12,703 bases of DNA from Bacteroidia bacterium (lineage in GTDB: Bacteria; Bacteroidota; Bacteroidia; Bacteroidales; VadinHA17), in the NCBI GenBank assembly GCA_026391515.1, contig JAPLEC010000354.1, forward strand, positions 1 to 12,703, read 5' to 3'. A program made the translations under genes and the position numbers. Within the stretch, counting starts at the first letter, position 1, and every line of letters begins with the position of its first letter. The notes under the pieces are model-generated. The model ran no database searches and was not told the DNA's origin. It saw only the letters and a program-made list of their open reading frames with translations. Below, one piece after another: positions 7,833 through 12,703 of the stretch.

Positions 7833-8756
7833 TCAGGCAGTTTTCCCCGTGAGGGCAAGTGCATCATCAATCTTCTTCCGGCGGCCATTCATCTGCGACA
7901 TAAACAAGCCTGCTATAACAATCAGCATGCCGGCAATGTTCTGCATTGTCAGCTTTTCTCCAAAAATTATGAATGAAAAGATAGAAGTAAAAATCGGGAT
8001 ACAATTTGAAAAAACATTTGCTTTGCTGATGCCCATATTTTTTACTGAAAATGCAAAAAGAATAAATGCTCCACAGGGAGCAAAAACAGATAACTCAACA
8101 ACTGGAATGAAATGCCTGAAAGAGAAAGCAGTATTAATGAGATGACGCAAGTCGAAGATCAAAAACAGGGGCAGAAAGAGAACAGCACCTATCACATTCT
8201 GAACAAATACTATAAAAACAGGATTGTATTTTCCAACAAGCCGGTTAAGTGTAAGATTGTAACCTACAGCTGAAAAAACTGCAATGGTCAACAGGCCTAA
8301 ACCTCTGATATTAAATGATAAAGAACCGTTCTTATTCAGTATAAAAACCAGGACACCCAGAAATGAAATAATTATACCGGCGTAATTGATCAATCTTAAC
8401 TTTTCTTTTAAGATAATCCAGGCACCCAGCGCTGCAATTACCGGAATAGTTGAAATGAGCACCGAACCAACAGTTGCTGAAACATAGGTCAATCCGAAGC
8501 TTTCACCAAGAAAATAAATGAATGGTTCAAATAATGCCAGCGTGAAAAATAGCTTTCTATCCTCTTTTTTTATTTTAATAAAATTTTTAGTTATTAAGAG
8601 AAAGGCAAAAAGAAGAATAACAGCAAGAACAAGCCGAATAAAAACAATGGTAACAGGGTGAAAAGTTTCATTGGCAATTTTGAACCAGACAAATGAAAAT
8701 GACCAGAAGATCATTGCCAAAACAACAGCACCGTATGTACCAGCTATTTTCTTCAT
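7833..8756 (-). CDS. EamA/DMT-superfamily membrane transporter
   Basis: This is a drug/metabolite-type permease of 307 residues with about ten hydrophobic helices arranged as two EamA repeats (roughly residues 9-141 and 153-290). The first repeat shows the common WSFSFVWFK start, an IRLVLA segment in the second helix, YVSATVGSVLISTIPVIAAL and the loop LKEKL. The second repeat has the matching pieces FSNCIPIFTSIFSFIIFGEKLTMQN (read in two parts) and a final IVIAGLF helix. Such proteins export amino acids or other small metabolites, but the substrate cannot be told from sequence. ATG 8756 precedes a short basic start (MKK), as is usual. No good promoter is visible upstream. It is the first gene of the minus-strand run and is divergent from etfB across a 410-bp gap. 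A link to porQ is only positional. Confidence 0.9.
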   Translation of the reverse strand: MKKIAGTYGAVVLAMIFWSFSFVWFKIANETFHPVTIVFIRLVLAVILLFAFLLITKNFIKIKKEDRKLFFTLALFEPFIYFLGESFGLTYVSATVGSVLISTIPVIAALGAWIILKEKLRLINYAGIIISFLGVLVFILNKNGSLSFNIRGLGLLTIAVFSAVGYNLTLNRLVGKYNPVFIVFVQNVIGAVLFLPLFLIFDLRHLINTAFSFRHFIPVVELSVFAPCGAFILFAFSVKNMGISKANVFSNCIPIFTSIFSFIIFGEKLTMQNIAGMLIVIAGLFMSQMNGRRKKIDDALALTGKTA

Positions 8757-8895
8757 TTTAACAGTCCGGATTATTCTTGCTTTCCGGCGTCACGAATTTA
8801 TATTATATATTTATAATTATTTACCAGAGATTAAAAAATTTGATTTGATCAGGAATTATTCTCCATACTATCTTTGCCTGCCTCACCCCCTTCCG

Positions 8896-8922
8896 TCCCC
8901 CGCTCACAAGGAGAGCGGGGGA
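8896..8922. repeat. Perfect GC-rich hairpin repeat in the divergent gap
   Basis: TCCCCCGCTC (8896-8905) and GAGCGGGGGA (8913-8922) are perfect 10-bp inverted arms around the loop ACAAGGA. The preceding bases CCTCACCCCCTTCCG (8881-8895) belong to the same GC-rich patch in otherwise AT-rich DNA. It lies between two divergent genes, so it cannot end transcription of either. This suggests a dispersed repeat of the CCTCACCCCC...CTC-loop-GAG type that I remember from other genomes, rather than a terminator. Confidence 0.75.
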
Positions 8923-9054
8923 AACTGAATCTAATGGCCCGTCTATTTCGACCAGGATTTTCCAATATCTGATTTTTGTGATGTAAATGCCAGAAGATTA
9001 GACAGATAACTATCTATTATGTTTCGAATATGTTTAAAAATGATTTGACTCCGA

Positions 9055-9085
9055 TTTGAAACTGAAACATAAATTATTATATTTG
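9055..9085 (+). promoter_or_regulatory. Bacteroidota-type promoter for etfBA
   Basis: TTTG (9055-9058) is followed after exactly 19 nt by TATATTTG (9078-9085), a full match to the -33 TTTG / -7 TAnnTTTG consensus read by the primary sigma factor of Bacteroidota. Transcription would start near 9090, giving a leader of about 75 nt before the etfB ATG. It is the best promoter in the window. Confidence 0.7.
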
Positions 9086-9166
9086 CCGCCTCAAAGAGAA
9101 AATAACCAGAACTGATATCCAAGAGTGTAATAAGACAATCATATAATAACCATAAATCAGATTTAA

Positions 9167-9916
9167 ATGAAGATTCTGGTATGTTTAAGCAATGTCCCCG
9201 ACACAACGACCAAGATTAAATTCAGCGAGGGGAGTTCTTCAATTGATACAACGGGCATTCAATGGGTAATTAATCCATGGGATGAACTCTCTCTGACCCG
9301 CGCTCTTGAACTTAAAGATGATCCGGCTAACGGGATAAAATCAGTAACCGTTGCACATGTGGGACCGGTATCATCAGAACCAACTATCCGGAAAGCTCTT
9401 GCTATCGGAGCCGATGATGCAGTACGGATAAACGCTGAATCGCCGGATGCTTATTATGTAGCCGCGCAGCTTGCTGAAGTAATTAAAAAAGAGCAATTTG
9501 ATATCATTTTATGTGGGATAGAATCAAGCGATTATAACGGATCAATGGTCGGAGGGATGATTTCAGAATTCCTGGAAATACCTTCAATATCAGCAGTTTC
9601 AGGGATTAAAATCGAAAGCGGAAATCCTGTAATTACACGTGAAATTGATGGAGGAAAAGAGATTGTGACCGTTCCCGTTCCGTTCGTTGCAATAGTTCAG
9701 AAAGGAATTTCAAAGGAACCTCGAATTGCCGCTATGAGAGGGATTATGCTTGCCAGGACAAAACCTGTCAAAGTATTTGAACCGGTAACAGTTGAGCCGT
9801 TAACACAAATTGTGGTTTTTGAAAAACCGGCTCCCCGTTCTGCCTGTCGTTATGTTGATGCTGAAAATCCTGCACAGCTTATTGATCTTCTTCAGAATGA
9901 GGCAAAAGTTATCTGA
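9167..9916 (+). CDS. etfB: Electron transfer flavoprotein, beta subunit
   Basis: EtfB pairs with EtfA to form the soluble FAD protein that takes electrons from acyl-CoA dehydrogenases and related flavoenzymes. The 249-residue length is normal. The start MKILVCLSNVPDTTTKIKF, the segment INPWDELSLTRALELK (35-50), RKALAIGADDAVRI (75-88) and the beta-subunit signature around REIDGGKEIVTVPVPFV (158-174) are all in place. The second nucleotide site reads SDYNGSMVGG (121-130), where classical ETFs have DDDCNQTG and bifurcating ones DGDTAQVG. The partner-recognition loop reads EPRIAAMRGIM (184-194) with Met190 where the human protein has an anchoring Leu. So neither the classical nor the bifurcating type is clearly indicated. 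It is preceded by a good promoter, and etfA follows after 23 nt. Confidence 0.95.
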   Translation: MKILVCLSNVPDTTTKIKFSEGSSSIDTTGIQWVINPWDELSLTRALELKDDPANGIKSVTVAHVGPVSSEPTIRKALAIGADDAVRINAESPDAYYVAAQLAEVIKKEQFDIILCGIESSDYNGSMVGGMISEFLEIPSISAVSGIKIESGNPVITREIDGGKEIVTVPVPFVAIVQKGISKEPRIAAMRGIMLARTKPVKVFEPVTVEPLTQIVVFEKPAPRSACRYVDAENPAQLIDLLQNEAKVI

Positions 9917-9939
9917 TTAATGAATTAATTTAAAACAAT

Positions 9940-10908
9940 ATGTCAGTATTAGTATATACCGAAAATTGGGACGGAAAATTTAAAAAGATCTCCTTTGAAC
10001 TGGTATCTTATGCTTCAGAGGTCGCAAAAATGCTCAATACCACTGTCACCGCTCTTTCAATCGGGAAAATTGATGAGACAGAATTAAAAAAGCTTGGAAA
10101 CTACGGTTCACAAAAGATCATTAGTGTTTTTAACGATCTGGTTGAAACACTTGATAATCAGGTTTATACAAATATAATTTCAGAAGTTTCAATCAGAGAA
10201 AAGGCTTCTGTAATTATAATATCCAATAATAATACCGGTAAAGCATTGGCACCACGGTTATCTGTCAGACTAAAGGCTGGCGTCGGTTCATGTGTAAGCA
10301 AGCTGCCTTTGAATATTAATCCGTTTACAGTTTATAAGAAAACATATTCGGGTAATGCTTTTGCTCATTTAGTTATCAAATCAGATGTCAGAATAATTAC
10401 CCTTGCTCAGAATTCTTTCAACCTGATTGAAACTGAAAATAATGCTGTTATTGAAAAGGCAGATGTGACAGTTAATAGTTCTTTTGTCAAAACGAAAGTT
10501 ACTGATGTAAAGAAGCAGACAGGAAAGATTTTACTTACGGATGCAGATATCGTGGTATCAGGAGGAAGAGGAATGAAATCGCCTGATAACTGGACACACC
10601 TTGTTGAGCTTGCTGAAGCACTTGGAGCAGCAACCGCCTGTTCACGTCCCGTTTCCGATGAGGGTTGGCGCCCTCACGAAGAACATACAGGTCAGACAGG
10701 CAAGATCATAGCTCCCAACCTTTATATTGCTGTCGGCATTTCAGGAGCGACACAGCACCTGGCAGGTGTAAGCGGTTCGAAGTACATCGTAGCCATAAAC
10801 AGCGACAAAGACGCACCAATATTTGAAGCTGCACAGTACGGTATAGTTGGTGATGCATTAAAAGTTTTGCCAAAGCTGGTTAGTGCAGTAAAAGAAATGA
10901 AAAAATAA
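9940..10908 (+). CDS. etfA: Electron transfer flavoprotein, alpha subunit
   Basis: EtfA carries the FAD that shuttles electrons within the ETF heterodimer. The product has 322 residues, normal for the family. The N-terminal domain (1-195) is variable; the C-terminal FAD domain begins at about 200. Flavin-binding pieces visible are VVSGGRGMKSPDNW (205-218), ACSRPVSDEGW (233-243), HTGQTGKIIAPNLYIAVG (249-266), ISGATQHLAG (267-276) and VAINSDKDAPIFEAAQYGIVGD (284-305, read in pieces). The Arg236, Gln252-Thr253, Ser268 and His273 positions correspond to the isoalloxazine and phosphate contacts of known ETFs. It follows etfB by 23 nt and belongs to the same transcript. The next gene, the membrane Fe-S oxidoreductase, begins 155 nt later, beyond a repeat region, and is its probable electron acceptor. 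Confidence 0.95.
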   Translation: MSVLVYTENWDGKFKKISFELVSYASEVAKMLNTTVTALSIGKIDETELKKLGNYGSQKIISVFNDLVETLDNQVYTNIISEVSIREKASVIIISNNNTGKALAPRLSVRLKAGVGSCVSKLPLNINPFTVYKKTYSGNAFAHLVIKSDVRIITLAQNSFNLIETENNAVIEKADVTVNSSFVKTKVTDVKKQTGKILLTDADIVVSGGRGMKSPDNWTHLVELAEALGAATACSRPVSDEGWRPHEEHTGQTGKIIAPNLYIAVGISGATQHLAGVSGSKYIVAINSDKDAPIFEAAQYGIVGDALKVLPKLVSAVKEMKK

Positions 10909-10934
10909 AAATTGCCACAAAGAAGCAAAGACTT

Positions 10935-11005
10935 GCCCCCTACCCCCTAAAGGGGGTTTATAAATAACTGATATTCAATAAGTCCCCTTTAGGGGATTTA
11001 GGGGC
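10935..11005. repeat. Double CCCCTAAAGGGG palindrome between etfA and the Fe-S oxidoreductase gene
   Basis: The left unit (10935-10960) contains CCCCCTAAAGGGGG and the right unit (about 10979-11005) contains CCCCTTTAGGGG. The units are inverted copies of each other around an 18-nt AT-rich spacer: GCCCCCTA...GGTTTA against TAAGTCCCC...TAGGGGC. Each unit is also a small palindrome by itself, so several hairpins are possible. I remember AAGTCCCCTTTAGGGGATTTAGGGGC-like sequences as abundant in Bacteroidota genomes. The piece TTGCCACAAAGAAGCAAAGA (10912-10931) just before it uses the same CACAAAG word as the repeat at 6573-6663. Within the etf transcript this structure may act as a partial terminator or a decay barrier. 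Confidence 0.8.
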
Positions 11006-11028
11006 TTATATAAGAAAAGTTGTTAACC

Positions 11029-11036
11029 TAAATTTG
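11029..11036 (+). promoter_or_regulatory. Possible -7 element (TAAATTTG) before the Fe-S oxidoreductase gene
   Basis: TAAATTTG fits the Bacteroidota -7 consensus TAnnTTTG and ends 27 bp before the ATG at 11064. No -33 TTTG is found at a proper distance. If active, it would allow this gene to be expressed apart from etfBA. Confidence 0.25.
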
Positions 11037-11063
11037 TGACATTATAATTTGAAGTTACCCTGA

Positions 11064-12703
11064 ATGATCCGACAAATTGTTTTTGCATTTGCGCTCCTAA
11101 TTACTTTCGGTGTATTTTTTTATACAATTAACCGACTTATCAGATTTTTCAAACTGACCAGACCGGCATTTCCCATCAGAAATTTTGGGAAGAGGTTCGG
11201 AATAATGATGAAAGTCGCTTTCGGCCAGACAAAAATTTTCCGTCGTCCTGTAATCGGATTATTCCATGCAATTGTTTTCTGGGGATTCTGTGTCATTATT
11301 TTCGGAAGCATAGAAATGGTCATTGATGGCTTAGCAGGAACAGAAAAAGCCCTGAAAATCCTTGGACCTGTTCATGATTTTATTATGGCTTCAGGCGATA
11401 TTTTCGCTCTTCTTGTAGCAATATCAATCATAGTTTTTCTTTCCCGCCGTCTCCTTTTCCATATAAAACGGTTTGAAGGGATTGAGATGAAAAAAAGATC
11501 TCATATCGATGCGAATATTGCCTTAAGTCTGATATTGCTGTTAATGATTTCTCTTATGACAATGAACCTGGGATATCTTGGATATCAGGAAGTTACAGGA
11601 GGATCGATTGCCGGGGTTTACCCTGTTGGCAGAATTCTTTACACTCTCTTCAACGGTGCTTCAGCTGAAAGTTATAAAACACTTTACCAGGTTTCATGGT
11701 GGACACATATACTGCTGATCTTCTTTTTTGCAAACTATCTTCCCTATTCAAAACATTTCCATGTCTTCATGTCGGTGCCCAATGTTTTTCTTTCACGGCT
11801 CGAACCACTGGGCAAGCTCACAAACATGGATAATATTACACGGGAAGTAAAGCTGATGCTCGATCCTGGTACTGCATTTGCAGCGGCTCCCGCTGATACT
11901 CCTGTCGAAAGATTCGGAGTGAAAGATGCAGAGGATGCAACCTGGAAGAATTATTTCGATTCACTCTCATGCACCGAATGCGGCAGATGCACATCTGTTT
12001 GTCCTGCTAATATCACCGGTAAAAAGCTGTCGCCCAGGAAGATAATGATGGACATGCGGGCAAGGATGAAAGAAAAAGGTCCATTGATGGTAAAAAATGG
12101 GAGAGACTTTACCGATAATCGTTCATTATTGCGGGACTATATTTCAGAAGAAGAGCTCTGGGCATGCACTACCTGCAATGCATGTGCAAAAGAGTGCCCG
12201 ATCAATATCAACCATCCTTCACTGATTGTTGATATGCGAAGATATCTTGTTCTTGAAGAAGCCTCCGCTCCCGGGGAGCTGAAATCTGTCTTCAACAATA
12301 TTGAAAACAACGGAGCACCATGGCAATATTCCCCGGAGGACCGTCTTCTTTGGGCTGATCAGGTTCCGGTAATGGCTGATGTTTTTGCAAAAGGAGAAAA
12401 GCCCGAATACCTTTTCTGGGTTGGCTGTGCCGGAGCATTTGATGACAGGTATAAAAAGGTTGTCAGGGCATTTGTGAAAATACTTACTCATCTTAATGTC
12501 AGCTATGCTGTTCTCGGTAAAGAAGAGACCTGTACAGGCGATCCTGCCCGGCGTGCCGGTAACGAAATGCTTTACCAGATGCAGGCTCTGCAGGTGATCG
12601 AGATCTTCAGAAAATATGAAGTAAAAAAAATCATAACCACCTGTCCCCATTGTTATAATATCTTTAAGAATGAATATCCCGACCTGGACGGTAATTATCA
12701 AGT
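11064..12703 (+). CDS. Membrane-bound Fe-S oxidoreductase, probable ETF:menaquinone oxidoreductase (3' end off window)
   Basis: The frame is open from ATG 11064 to the window edge (546 codons). The N-terminal 235 or so residues form a NarI-like membrane domain with about five helices (near 2-22, 62-86, 104-128, 153-172, 210-228) and histidines suited to heme b binding (H68, H104, H215, H231, H233). Two cysteine sets follow, C303/306/309/313 (CTECGRCTSVC) and C368/371/374/378 (CTTCNACAKEC), predicted to bind two [4Fe-4S] clusters. Then comes an HdrD-like CCG domain with C455, C490 and C527/C530 (CPHC); a second CCG domain would lie beyond the edge. This architecture is that of the DUF224/EMO proteins proposed to pass electrons from ETF to menaquinone, and the position behind etfBA supports that role. 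The CCG motif reads C-T-G here. The fold is sure; the partner is inferred. Confidence 0.85.
   Translation, partial: MIRQIVFAFALLITFGVFFYTINRLIRFFKLTRPAFPIRNFGKRFGIMMKVAFGQTKIFRRPVIGLFHAIVFWGFCVIIFGSIEMVIDGLAGTEKALKILGPVHDFIMASGDIFALLVAISIIVFLSRRLLFHIKRFEGIEMKKRSHIDANIALSLILLLMISLMTMNLGYLGYQEVTGGSIAGVYPVGRILYTLFNGASAESYKTLYQVSWWTHILLIFFFANYLPYSKHFHVFMSVPNVFLSRLEPLGKLTNMDNITREVKLMLDPGTAFAAAPADTPVERFGVKDAEDATWKNYFDSLSCTECGRCTSVCPANITGKKLSPRKIMMDMRARMKEKGPLMVKNGRDFTDNRSLLRDYISEEELWACTTCNACAKECPININHPSLIVDMRRYLVLEEASAPGELKSVFNNIENNGAPWQYSPEDRLLWADQVPVMADVFAKGEKPEYLFWVGCAGAFDDRYKKVVRAFVKILTHLNVSYAVLGKEETCTGDPARRAGNEMLYQMQALQVIEIFRKYEVKKIITTCPHCYNIFKNEYPDLDGNYQ

Larger units (their letters stand above)
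8757..9166. other. 410-bp divergent intergenic region between the DMT permease and etfB
   Basis: This gap holds a GC-rich hairpin repeat (8896-8922) and the etfB promoter (9055-9085). An AT-rich tract at about 8798-8825 is next to the permease start, without a recognisable promoter. I see no convincing gene: the only longer frame (8943-9206, minus) runs into etfB and has no family features. Confidence 0.6.

Noticed and set aside
8943..9206. 87-codon minus-strand frame in the gap before etfB
   Set aside because: It overlaps the etfB start and its promoter, has no recognisable motif, and its composition looks like translated intergenic DNA.

Overview
The window reads as a chromosomal segment of a member of the Bacteroidota, probably an environmental, Bacteroidales-like lineage. 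Three things point there: a porQ gene (a type IX secretion component known only from this phylum), a -33/-7 promoter of the phylum-specific form TTTG-19 nt-TAnnTTTG upstream of etfB, and intergenic palindromes of the CCCCTAAAGGGG type that I remember as common in Bacteroidota genomes. The DNA is moderately AT-rich and start sites lack Shine-Dalgarno sequences, as is usual there. Species cannot be named from the sequence.

Layout. Positions 1-2824 (+) carry the inner-membrane pump of an RND efflux system. It enters from the left edge and is broken near position 400 by an internal deletion that also shifts the frame. A run of six minus-strand genes follows, transcribed from about 8756 down to 2856: an EamA/DMT permease, porQ, cmk, ispH, a DUF362 protein with two [4Fe-4S] clusters, and a CDF metal exporter. 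cmk and ispH overlap by 11 nt. From 9167 to the right edge the plus strand carries etfB, etfA and the 5' 546 codons of a membrane-bound Fe-S oxidoreductase (NarI-like membrane domain, two CxxCxxCxxxC clusters, CCG domain) of the type proposed to pass electrons from ETF to menaquinone.

How the genes work together. The etfBA-oxidoreductase group forms a plausible route from acyl-CoA dehydrogenases to the quinone pool, driven by a good promoter at 9055-9085. porQ, cmk and ispH combine one secretion gene with two housekeeping genes, a linkage I remember from other Bacteroidota. The DUF362 protein behind ispH is a candidate redox partner, but only by position.

The gaps hold three different palindromic repeats: an imperfect 43-bp-arm hairpin rich in CACAAAG words (6573-6663), a perfect 10-bp GC-rich hairpin (8896-8922) and a double CCCCTAAAGGGG palindrome (10935-11005). 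The last lies inside the presumed etf operon. I saw no tRNA, rRNA, CRISPR array, transposase or phage gene. I found no clearly new system; the most useful observations are the broken RND gene, the ETF-to-quinone module with an altered CCG motif and a hairpin inside it, and the clustering of repeat families.
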